Below are positions 54,264-64,000 of a stretch of 64,000 bases of DNA, in pieces. Source of the DNA: Solen grandis. Its lineage: Eukaryota; Mollusca; Bivalvia; Adapedonta; Solenidae. The stretch is from NCBI GenBank assembly GCA_021229015.1, contig CM037782.1, positions 39,394,316 through 39,458,315 of the forward strand, written 5' to 3'. Under the pieces are notes generated by a model, which was not told where the DNA came from, ran no database searches, and was given only the letters and a program-made list of their open reading frames with translations. Position 1 is the stretch's first letter; each line of letters begins with the position of its first letter. A program made the position numbers and the translations under genes.

Positions 54264-55414
54264 TCCCCCGCCGCGAAGCGGGAGGGGGGTTATAGGAATG
54301 CCCTTCGTCCGTCCGTCCGTCCGTCAGTCCGTCCGTCCGTCAGTCCGTCAGTGTGTCCGAAACATTTTCGTGTCCGCTCCATATCTCATGAACGCTTGGA
54401 CACATTTTCTTCAAACTCGGCTAAAGTGTTAACCTCATTGAGCTGATGTGCAGAAGGCATGTGGCGGTCACGCTGGCTCATGGTCAAGGTCATACTTGAA
54501 GGTCAAATGTTATTTTCGTGTCCGCTCCATATCTCATGAACGCTTGGACACATTTTCTTCAAACTCGGCTAAAGTGTTAACCTCATTTAGCTGATGTGCA
54601 GAAGGCATGAGGTGGTCAAGCTGGCTCAAGGTCAAGGTCATACTTGAAGGTCAAATGTTATTTTCGTGTCCGCTCAATATCTCATGAACGCTTGGACACA
54701 TTTTCTTCAAACTCGGCTAAAATGTTAACCTCATTGAGCTGATGTGCAGAAGGCATGAGGCGGTCACGCTGGCTCAAGGTCAAGGTCATACTTGAAGGTC
54801 AAATGTTATTTTCGTGTCCGCTCCATATCTCATGAACGCTTGGACACATTTTCTTCGGCTAAAATGTTAACCTCATTGAGCTGATGTGCAGAAGGCATGA
54901 GGCGGTCACGCTGGCTCAAGGTCAAGGTCATACTTGAAGGTCAAATGTTATTTTCGGGTCCGCTCCATATCTCATGAATGCTTGGACACATTTTCTTCAA
55001 ACTCGGCTAAAATGTTAACCTCATTGAGCTGATGTGCAGAAGGCATGAGGCGGTCACGCTGGCTCAAGGTCAAGGTCATACGTGCAGGTCAAATGTTATT
55101 TTCGTGTCCGCTTTATATCTCATGAACGCTTGGACACATTTTCTTCAAACTTGGCTAAAATGTTAACCTCATTGAGCTGATGTGCAGAAGGCATGAGGCG
55201 GTCATGCTGGCTCAAGGTCAAGGTCATCAGTAAACTTTTAATATATGTGCCTCCGAATTCTGAGATTCATACATAACTCCGGAAAGTTAAATTGTCTTAA
55301 ACTGATCTTCTATGTCTGCTACAATCATGCCAGGTTAAGGTGAACATAATCCTATGACCAAACAAATTTTAATATTTGGCCAGCGGCGGGGGATATAGCT
55401 GTCCTTTGGACTGC
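54264..55414. mobile_element. CCCCCGCCGCG-family element with about 148-bp tandem core
   Basis: The left head TCCCCCGCCGCGAAGCGGGA is followed by a (CCGT)n-type run. The inverse-like CCAGCGGCGGGGGATA lies near 55380. About six core units share GTGTCCGCTCCATATCTCAT, CGCTTGGACACATTTTCTTC and GGTCAAGGTCATACTTGAAG. Confidence 0.7.
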
Positions 55415-58400
55415 CTTGTGATACTTAAATTGACTGCTGACATGAAACAGTTGGTCAACTAGAGTCCACCTTGGTCAATTTTATTCCCATCTCCAAGATT
55501 TAATAGTAGTATACTGTCCTTCTTATCCGAGATGCAATATTGTTATCCATGTATGTAAGAAGTTGAGTAGTGAAATGCATCATGCAAGCCTCGGCATTGC
55601 ATTTGGTTTTCAGCGTGTCTCAGTGTGTCTTAAACAACAAATTTGCTCATTGTTTTGATATTAGAAAATGTAAATGTCAGAAAACTTGTCTAGTGTTAAA
55701 GGTATACACATAAGGTTGATGTTATGAAATGGTACAATTCCCTCCACTACATTGTTGTTTTTGCTATCTATTGATTATATCTGATAGATGTCATTCACCC
55801 CTTACCTCATGATAATTAATGTAAAATTTGTGAATTGATGAATATCATCTGAATGAACTTAAAATGGAATATGAATCAGTGGTTATCTTTTGGCTGTGCA
55901 GACTGTGTAGAATCTGATCTTTTATTATTGCAATGGCTAGCAGTCATTTTCTGATTATTATGGCCATATTTTAGACCTTATGGTCAAGGATTTCCCATGT
56001 GTGGGTCCTGTTTTTTGCTGAAGAGACAGCATCGGAAGAGACAGTAGTTTGATACAAGGGAGTCCAGGTGCGATACCCTAGCTCATTTTGTAAATATACC
56101 CCTTGGTTCTTTTGCACTGATACACAGGAGACAAATTCTTAATCCACTCTTTTTTGCAAAGGTGTCAAATACATCTGTATAAGATAATGGGCTAGATTGT
56201 TATTTGATTTACTTGCTATCTTTTCTCAGGAAATTTAGAAATATACTACATCAAAGCCTCTTAGAAAGATAAAGAAAGATAACACACTGTATAGTAGATG
56301 TTTTAATGAATATTCAATTTAAGTGCAATTTTTAGTGGTTCAGTTACCATGTGTTCAAATTGAAGGTGTTCCCTTCCATTACAGTTTTTTTACAATATAG
56401 AAAAAGAAGGAAAACTAACTGCCCTTGAAAATGACATAAAAGAAAAAAAAACACTTTTAGGGACAGATAACTCAGAAATTGGAAAGGGGACTCCCAATTT
56501 TTTTCCCATAAATTTGTTTATAGTGATATTCTCTATAATCATGCAAAGAAAAGTCTCTGCACTAGTTTTAAGTTTCATTCTTTGTCTATACAGTGACAGA
56601 TACTGTAGGAAACACCTTTAAGTTGTATATTTGTTTGATAAATCCTATTAAAACAGCACTTTTTTTAAAAAAATACAGAAAATATATTACTTATTAGTGT
56701 GTAAACTGATACAGTGGTTATTCCATTTTGCATAACTAAGAGGAAAGATTTGACTTACATTATTATCATAAAATGGTTATATAAATTATGCACTCTTATG
56801 AAATTTTGTGTTCTAAAAGTGATTGTAAATAATGATCTCATGCCTTAATTTAGAGATATTGTTGTGAAAATATTTGAAGACACACAATCACAAATTAAAT
56901 CATCATTCTGAATATATATACTGTAAGTACATTCTTAAACTTAAATATCTTGAAACAGTAAAGCATTACCACAAACTTTTCTTTAGAAATTTAAATTTTC
57001 AAAGTCAATTTTTTTCCCTGAGAATACAAATACGTTTTATATAATCTCAAAACAACTTTATGCAAAAACTGTATGATGTCACTGGTCAGATGAAGTTTAC
57101 CTTTATTACATGTAATTTTCAGTTACGGTTGTTGCATTTAGTATCAAATCATACTGTAAAGGGAAAGGTTACTGCTTTTGAGTAGAATGATGAAATTAAT
57201 TTTTTCACAATAGCTAAAATATAATAGCCATTATTATTGTTTATTGAGAATAGTGTGCTACTGTGAAATGGTATGAAGTTTGACAGATTCAGCGGGGATC
57301 AAGAATGACAAGGCATCTGATCGAGTTTATATTGTCACACAGTAGCATATTATTACCCATATAGTTCAGAAATCTTCAATGAATCTCATGACAGTATCTG
57401 ACTCATCCGGGCACATCATCAGAATCTATGGTATATATTCTGTTATCACTACTGTACATGCTGTGGGATTTTCAACTGGCAAATCTTTGTTTTCGTGAAT
57501 ATTGATCAGCTACTTGCTGACCAGTGAAACCATGTTTTGTATTTTGAATACATACTCTTCATACAAAAAAAAAAAGCTTACCGTCAAAATTCAAACAACT
57601 ATATGTAACACGCCTTTTGATTGATTATATGATCTGTGCGGTCTCTGCCATGTCTAAATCAAATGCCTAATCAGTAATTCATGAGTACAGAGTTTTGCTA
57701 ATCAAATAATTTAAGGTTGATTAAGAAGCGAAGGGTATTAAGCGACCACAGGTTCTGACGATGATCGATGGAATGACTAGTATGCATTTCAAAACATGAT
57801 GGTTGAATGGTGTGTTAGACAGCATCACATATCATATGAAAATAGAATGTGATAACAGAGTGGCAACGAAGCAAATTGATTATATATACATGTATGTAGA
57901 AAGTAAATATGCACTCTTTTTGTGTCACCTACTGTAAGCAGAGGAATCACTTTTACGTTGTCTGTCTGTCCGTCTCACTTTTCCTATTATGTTTCAGCAG
58001 GTGGCACATGTGTTCCATTGAACACTGTTGTTATTTTTAATGATGGGTAATTGGTCTGTGTTATTTAACATTTGAAGAAGAGTCAAACATGCCATATGTG
58101 TGCCTTCATGGACTTTTTCTTGTAAATCTGTTGATATATGCAATGTATGAACATTTGTATGACAAATATACTGTGTGTCTGGTATGTATTATATATGTTA
58201 TTTTCTTTCATGAATCTAATATGTCAAAGAGGAACAAAACCCACTGCTCTGATGCATTCAGAGAACTATTCGTTTTACCTTTTCTTGTAGTTGTTAATGT
58301 TATATCACTATTCATTAGTTTTAATAGTAATAATAAATCATTAATACTATTAATTAATCAATGTTTTCATTAGTAATGTTTTTTCTGATTAATAATTACT

Positions 58401-58675
58401 TGATCATTTTTGAATACCTAAGTTTGGTGTTGAGTCCAAATATGTCTGTCATATTTGTTCAAGAGCAGAAAATGAATATAGTAGTATATGTTAGTATACT
58501 AAGGTATATCTTTATGCAGAGTTTTAAGAGTTGACTAGTATATTTTTAGTGTATGTAACCTTTCCTATAGATTGCATGTACAAAGCTAGATCAGTTGGAG
58601 AGTATGTCACAGGTGTATATTAGGTCTTATTCTGTTAGATGATGAGTATAAACAGTTCAGGTTGTGAAATCAAAG
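55415..58675. other. intergenic, mostly featureless
   Basis: Apart from the fold-back at 57249-57354 and a GTGTCACCTACTGTAAGCAG repeat scrap at 57921-58031, I see no gene or structured element. Short frames have no protein-like composition. Confidence 0.4.
57249..57354. repeat. diverged copy of the GTGCTACTGTG fold-back
   Basis: GTGTGCTACTGTG at the left and CACAGTAGCATATTATTA at the right are inverted. The middle AATGACAAGGC matches the copy at 26.8 kb. Confidence 0.6.
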
Positions 58676-58805
58676 GTGCCGTGCTCCAGTGGTAGCTAAA
58701 ATTGCTGCGATCGGAAGGTTATGGGTTCGAACCCCCATTTGGGGCTAGACTTGATCATGGCCTCCTAGAGGCATAGAACTGGTCCAATCTAGAAGGTGTC
58801 AGGAA
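58676..58805 (+). repeat. tRNA-derived SINE head
   Basis: GTGCCGTGCTCCAGTGGTAG resembles a tRNA 5' part with an A box, and GGTTCGAACCC at 58724-58734 is a perfect RNA polymerase III B box. The acceptor stem does not close and unrelated sequence follows (GACTTGATCATGGCCTCC), so this is a SINE, not a tRNA gene. Confidence 0.65.
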
Positions 58806-59259
58806 GAATTTGTGTAAGTCATAAGAAATTAACTAGATTGCAAATTTAGGTATTTTTAGTTTGATCAGGTTTTTATTTGTTAGATATGAATATGGTGTTT
58901 TCATGTGGAAAGATTGCTGTACTAAGGATGTTATGTTGTTGTTTCTGTGATAATACACAGGACACTGGGTTATGACTGTTAATGGTATTTTATATATTGA
59001 AACAATTTGTTATCTTGTTTACAATCCATTTTGTTAGAAAATTCATCTTTTTGAAATTCTTAAAATTTAATTCCACCTTAGATGTGATCTTCAAATAAAA
59101 AGTTCAAACTGTGCCATTGCAATGCGTCCCTCTATATGTATAAATACTGTTATTTGTCATGTTAATCCTTATAAATTCTATGTGTGTTAATCTTTCTCCA
59201 ATTCTCATCATGTACAATTCTTTATTTTTGTATTACTCTCATTAATGAATTCTTACTTA

Positions 59260-59811
59260 GGACCCGTTTCACCACACTTTTTTAGATTTATTTTTTTTAC
59301 ACAAAATCTAAAGACATTAAACAGTGCTACTCTTGTGCCTTTGTCTATATAAAAGTGATGAGTATGCCTAATGTATTGAAATGGGTTACCTTTCTTGATG
59401 TATTCTTGTGCACTGTTAAGTATGACATTCTTTGGACTAAGATTAAATTTTTTGCATAGTCTTGTGAACAGCGTTTTACACCAACTTTTTAGCCAAGTAT
59501 ACGGACAGAACACCTGCTTTGAAATTCAGGAGTCCTTCCTGAAAATTTGGAATCCCTGTCATGTCAATCAGACATATGATGGCTTTATTCACATAACAAT
59601 TGGTGAAGAAGATCTGATTCATCAAAGAAGGTTACTAGTAAGAATGTTTTATGAAGATGATTATAGGTTTTCAAAAAATGTGGCTGTTCAATTTACTTTA
59701 ATCAGAAAAGTAAGTGTCCCAACAGAACCCCTGGCATGTCAATTCTGGAGTCCCTTCCTAGGGATCCGAAGACACTGTTAAACAGTTGTTGACCCCTGGT
59801 GAAACGGGTCC
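59260..59811. mobile_element. 552-bp element with 15-bp perfect inverted ends GGACCCGTTTCACCA
   Basis: Bases 59260-59274 are the exact inverse of 59797-59811. A 128-codon + frame and an 86-codon minus frame lie inside, without recognisable domains. No clear target duplication was seen. The family cannot be assigned from the ends alone. Confidence 0.6.
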
Positions 59812-60890
59812 CCGATTGTTAGCTACTTTTTTCTATAAAAATTGTATGTATTGAGCAAACTGACTCTTTCTTGACACATCCCCTTACCCACAATTTAAGA
59901 GATAAGGAACAACATTTTGGGCACTTTTATGGCAATGATGTTGCTGTTAAGTTTTGTTGTTGTCTGTTTAGAATCTGATGGGGACCACATTCAGAAACTT
60001 GTGTTTATTGGGAATGTAAAAACTTAATACTAGTCTTGTTGGTAGGAATGTTCACAGTCGTGTTCAAGGTTACCAGTTCAATACCCATTCTTGTCTGTAA
60101 ATTGTCCACACAATGAGAAGAGTTAATATTTGTATTTATAATAACTGCCATATTTACAGAAGGTCCATAGAAACTAAATAATTGTTATCTCAGGTTTCAA
60201 TTTTTGTTTCAATATATTTTATGCCTCCACTTTGAAAGGGGGGGGGGAGACAAAGATTTACCTCTGTCTGTCACAAAATCTTGTGTTGTTTTTATCTACA
60301 AAGCTCTTTCGAAACAAAGCCACAAAACTTTACAGGAATGCCTACCAGCATGGGAAGCTGGGTACCAGAATTTTGTTGAAATTTGCCAAGTCATAGCAAT
60401 TATGACCCCCTGATTTGGGGAAAATTACTCAAAGTAGGGGCATCTGTAACTGTATTTATAGTTTCATATTGTTTATTTCATTTCCCATTCTCTGTAAAAA
60501 TTTTAATTGAAAGCAGAGAATCTGGTGTGGTTAAGCTAAAGGGGCATTTTTTTGTGTCACCTGCTGTAAGCAGAGGGGATGCATCGGGAACACTTCTCTG
60601 TCATCTTTCTGTCCAAATGTCTGTATGTATGTCACACATCAGCATGTGACACTTGTGTTCCAAGGAACACTCTTGTATGATTAAGTTAATATCTTGATAA
60701 ATTAGAAATCATGACAAGAAATTTTGTCTTATTCTCTTTTCAAATTTGGTACTTTTAATGCTTTCAGATCACAATGAAAAAAGAAAAAATAGTAGCATTT
60801 AGCTAAACAGAAAATCAGGTCATTTTGTTATCATGTAGTGACATGTCTAACATGTTCAAGTTTTATCTTAGAGGGTAATCACTCGTTTTT
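59812..60890. other. intergenic with repeat scraps
   Basis: At 60220-60450 a TATGCCTCCACTTTGAAAGG head with a G-run resembles the dispersed element heads. At 60554-60676 GTGTCACCTGCTGTAAGCAG..GTGTTCCAAGGAACACTC is a short copy of the 33059/41220 type. Confidence 0.45.
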
Positions 60891-62574
60891 ATGCCCCCGC
60901 CATGAATGGCAGCCGGCATATAGTGTTACACCTGTCCGTGTGTGTGTGTGTGTGTGTGTGTGTGCAAGAATTCATGTCCCAGCCGTAACTTTGTTATATA
61001 TAGTTGCTTTTTAGCTCACCTGAGCACAACGTGCTATAAGGATCACCTTGCGTCCGTCGTGCGTAGTCAACAATTCTTTTTAAACAACATCTCCTCTGAA
61101 ACTGCTGGACAAAATTTGATTAAACTTGTCAGGGATGATCCTTGGGTGAACCTTCACAAAAGGTGCTAAAATAAACTTGATCCATGTAGAACTCTTGTTG
61201 CCATGGCATCAAACAGATAAAAAGTATGAAAACTTAAAAAATCATCTACTTTAAAACTACTGGCCAGATTAGTACAGAAGTCCTAGGGTAACTCTCTACC
61301 AAGATTGCTAAAATTATTCTGATCCAGAGAAAAAATGGCTGCCAGGTTTAATTGCCTTAAATGTATATATCGAAAACTTTAAAAAAACTTCTGGCTAGAT
61401 TTCAAAATGTTTTGGTTGGCACAGATGTTCTATGGGTAAACCTTTACCAAGATTGCTCTTTTAGAGCAGTGGTAATCAGGTGAGCGATAAATGGCCATCA
61501 TGGCCCTCTTGTTAAAATAACTTGGCACAAGTGATCTTTTGAACAAGACGATGTGTCGCAAACAAGAAACAGGTCGCTAGCTTGAAGGTCAAGGTCACAG
61601 CACTCAGTTGACCTTTTAACTCTTGTTCTAGCCGTAACTTTGGTCTTTAATTGGTTGTTTTTCAAATAACTTGGCAGAAGTGATCCTTAGGACAAGACAA
61701 TGTGTCCTAAACAACAACCAGGTTGCTGGCTTGATGGTCAAGGTTAAGGGACTCAGTTGACCTTTAAATCTTGTCGCAGCTGTAACTTTGGTCTTGATTG
61801 GTACAAGTGATCCATAAGACAAGACGATGTGTCGCAAAGGAACCAAGTTGCTAGCTTAAAGGTCAAGGTCACAACACTCAGTTGGCCTTTAAATCTTGTC
61901 CAAGATGTAACTTTGGTCTTGATAGGTTGTTTTCAAATAATATGGCACAAGTGATCCTTAGAACAAGATGATGTGTTGCTTATAAGAACCAGGTCGCTAG
62001 CTTGAAGGTCAAGGTCACAGCACTTGGTTGACCTTAAAATCGTGTTCCAGCTTTAACTTTGTTGTGATTGGTTGTGTTTTGAAATAACTTTGCACAAGTG
62101 ATCCTGATGATAAGACAATGTGTCGCAAACAAGAACAATGTCCCTAGCTTGAAGGTGAAGGTCACAGCACTTGGTTGACCTTAAAATTGTGTTCCGGATT
62201 TAACTTTGTTGTAAATGGTTGTGTTTTGAAATAAACAAGAACCAAGTTGCTAGCTTCAAGGTCAAGGTCACAGCAGTTGAGTTAGAAATTTGTGAAAGCA
62301 GTCCTGTTTAGGCTGCATCTTTTTTGTGTATAGTCATGTTTTGAAATAACTTGGCACAAGGGATTCTTAGAATAAAGGCGTGTCGTAAAACAAGTACCAG
62401 AATGCTAGCTTGAAGGTTAAAGTCACATCACTTGGTTTAGGTCAGGGTCACAGCACTCATTTGATCTTAAAATCATCCTTTATATTTCCAATTTTTCATC
62501 ATATTCACTGACAAAAATAGCATCTAATAAACAAAATGGCGGAGGCATCCATGTCCTATGGACACTTTTCTAGT
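60891..62574. mobile_element. ATGCCCCCGCC-family element with tandem core, interrupted
   Basis: It begins ATGCCCCCGCCATGAATGGC, with a (GT)n run at about 60938-60964. It ends AAATGGCGGAGGCATCCATG..GACACTTTTCTAGT. Core units of about 130 bp contain AACTTGGCACAAGTGATC and GCTTGAAGGTCAAGGTCACA. An AGCTCACC element occupies 61013-61513. Confidence 0.7.
61013..61513. mobile_element. AGCTCACC-family element nested in the 60.9-62.6 kb element
   Basis: It runs from AGCTCACCTGAGCACAACGT to CAGGTGAGCGATAAATGGCC..CCCTCTTGTT. Host phrases (CCGTAACTTTG before, AAATAACTTGGCACAAGTGA after) belong to the surrounding core units. Confidence 0.7.
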
Positions 62575-64000
62575 CTAACAATTTGTTACTTCTTCTGAAT
62601 CATTTTTAAAAAAAATGTAATTTTAAAGACGGAAATATTTCATTTGTTGACATAAACACAACATAAATGAAATTACTATGATATTTAGCTAATCTTAAGT
62701 GTTTCTGTATAAATGTAATTGTTTTTTGTTTATTTGTGCATTGAAAAAATGTCTGTATTATTTCGCATTGTCTCTCTGTATTTGTAGATTGTATACAACA
62801 AACTTTATTTGATTTTGAGCTTTTGGAGAATTTGGGTCAGTCCCCAAAGCTCTACAAAGTGAAGATAGTTATGATGCAATCTGGTTCAATTTTTATTTAT
62901 TTTCAATGTGGAAACTCATTTGATGTTGATCATTAAATCATTTCATCATATACCATAACTTACTACATTTTGTTGTTTTGCCTGAATTAAATGTCGTCAC
63001 CATCATTTTTATTTCAGTGACTTTTGTCAAATTATTTAGATATAAATCTTTTATTGGCCTATCATTGTGATGTGTTGCAGGACATGATGTTAAACATTTT
63101 TAAAATGCTTGCAAATTAAAATGATAAACACACTTAATCATGGGAAAAGTTGATTCTTGTCAAAATATGACGTACACATTGCAGATGTTTGCATCATTCT
63201 TTATGTAGTGTGTGGTTCTCAGATTAGATGGCTTGTGTTTAACTCTTTCCCTCATATAGACTCATTTTGACGCACTCAACAGGTACCACATAAAGCCTGA
63301 TCTGCAGAAAACCACAGTTAAACCTTACCAAATTTATTTACAAAATCCTCATTTCCAGACCACTGAGAAGCAGCGAACAGCATAAAACCTGATCAGCCTG
63401 CGTGTTACTCGCAGGCTGATTTGGTTTGATGCTGTTCGCATAGGTCTTTTCATGGTTTCCTCTATGAGGGAAAGGGTTAACATCTCTAATTGAGAATGTT
63501 CTCAGCTCAATAATCTCAGATTTTTTATCTCGGCATCATTTTTTCTTTTTCTTTTGAGAAAGCAACGACCATCTTTTGTGAGAATATATAATAATGATGC
63601 ATACTGGGATGTAAAGTTTCTACTCTCCATATCAGGGAGTTTTGGATTGGTATATATTCAAGTTTTGGAAAATCTAAAATTGAGATTTTTGTGAAACAAG
63701 CTAGATACTGCAGGGCAGCTGGAAGGCTGGAACTTATTATATGCACTGCTTTATATTGCTGATATTTTAACTATTGTTATGGGTCTATCTGCAGTTTATA
63801 TTTTGCAATGTTAAACATATATATATTCCAATAAATCTTTAAACATGAACTTTCTGTCTTCTTTTCATACCATGAACTTCGATCAAATTGTGGAAAAGAC
63901 ATAAAATCAAAGTACAAAACTCAATTTAGTGACATTGTGTGTTAAGTTTAATTGCCTTTTAATCAGGCAAGGAATCACTGGAAGTTGCCCAACTGGATAT
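62575..64000. other. intergenic, only the TTAA MITE recognised
   Basis: Outside the MITE at 63239-63480 there is no gene-like sequence up to the window end. Confidence 0.4.
63239..63480 (-). mobile_element. piggyBac-like TTAA hairpin MITE, copy 5
   Basis: TTAA at 63239-63242 and 63477-63480 flank ends CTCTTTCCCTCATA and TATGAGGGAAAGGG, with the shared hairpin GCGAACAGCATAAAACC and its inverse. Confidence 0.85.

Noticed and set aside
54214..54432. Frame rich in RPSVRQSVRPSV
   Set aside because: It is a translation of the (CCGT)n head of a repeat element.
58676..58750. Functional tRNA gene
   Set aside because: The B box is perfect, but no closed acceptor stem or cloverleaf can be drawn and unrelated tail sequence follows; SINE is the better call.

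Overview
This is a eukaryotic, AT-rich, repeat-dense window. It contains spliced metazoan genes with canonical GT..AG introns and many repeat families. The repeats include elements opening AGCTCACCTGAGCAC with internally tandem cores, elements with CCGTCCGTCGTC-type heads, and DIRS, hAT, piggyBac-like and pogo-like elements. That repeat landscape is most like a marine or freshwater bivalve mollusc. The assignment rests on repeat style and protein likeness; no species call is made.

Two host genes lie on the + strand, and each is incomplete. (1) At 2.6-26.7 kb are the first coding exons of a glycine/FG-rich protein that begins MSEDWDETPS, most like the N-terminus of the germline DEAD-box helicase Vasa/DDX4. 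Its helicase core is not in the window. Its very large introns are packed with transposons. (2) At 34.3-51.07 kb are the stem end, catalytic domain and C-terminus of protein O-mannose beta-1,2-N-acetylglucosaminyltransferase 1 (POMGNT1, GT13), in 14 clear exons plus a likely 13-nt micro-exon. Its N-terminus is absent, and so is one short, highly conserved stretch. A 100-N assembly gap (33125-33224), bounded by repeats on both sides, separates the two partial genes. It may be a scaffold join of unknown size.

Mobile elements make up much of the rest. A DIRS-type tyrosine-recombinase retrotransposon (17.8-22.3 kb) has a Gag-like ORF, an intact RT/RNase H ORF, a deleted recombinase ORF, and split inverted repeats. 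An almost complete hAT transposon (27510-32190) carries an intron-containing but frameshifted transposase and is flanked by 5-bp TTTAG duplications. Two smaller hAT-like elements (10546-11448 and 22532-23522) also show 5-bp duplications. Five TTAA-flanked hairpin MITEs look piggyBac-like. Two elements with CAGTA(G/A)AACCTC ends look pogo/Tigger-like. A decayed mariner element sits directly after the POMGNT1 stop codon. A 33-bp minisatellite (7.3-8.2 kb) has higher-order duplication. Several insertions are nested, and they give a readable order of events.

From 52.4 to 64 kb I see only repeats and unassigned noncoding sequence. I found no CRISPR array, operon, rRNA or intact tRNA gene, and no convincing new biochemical system. 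The most distinctive content is the set of 5-bp-duplication hAT elements with their candidate autonomous partner, the DIRS architecture, and the two truncated genes meeting at an assembly gap.
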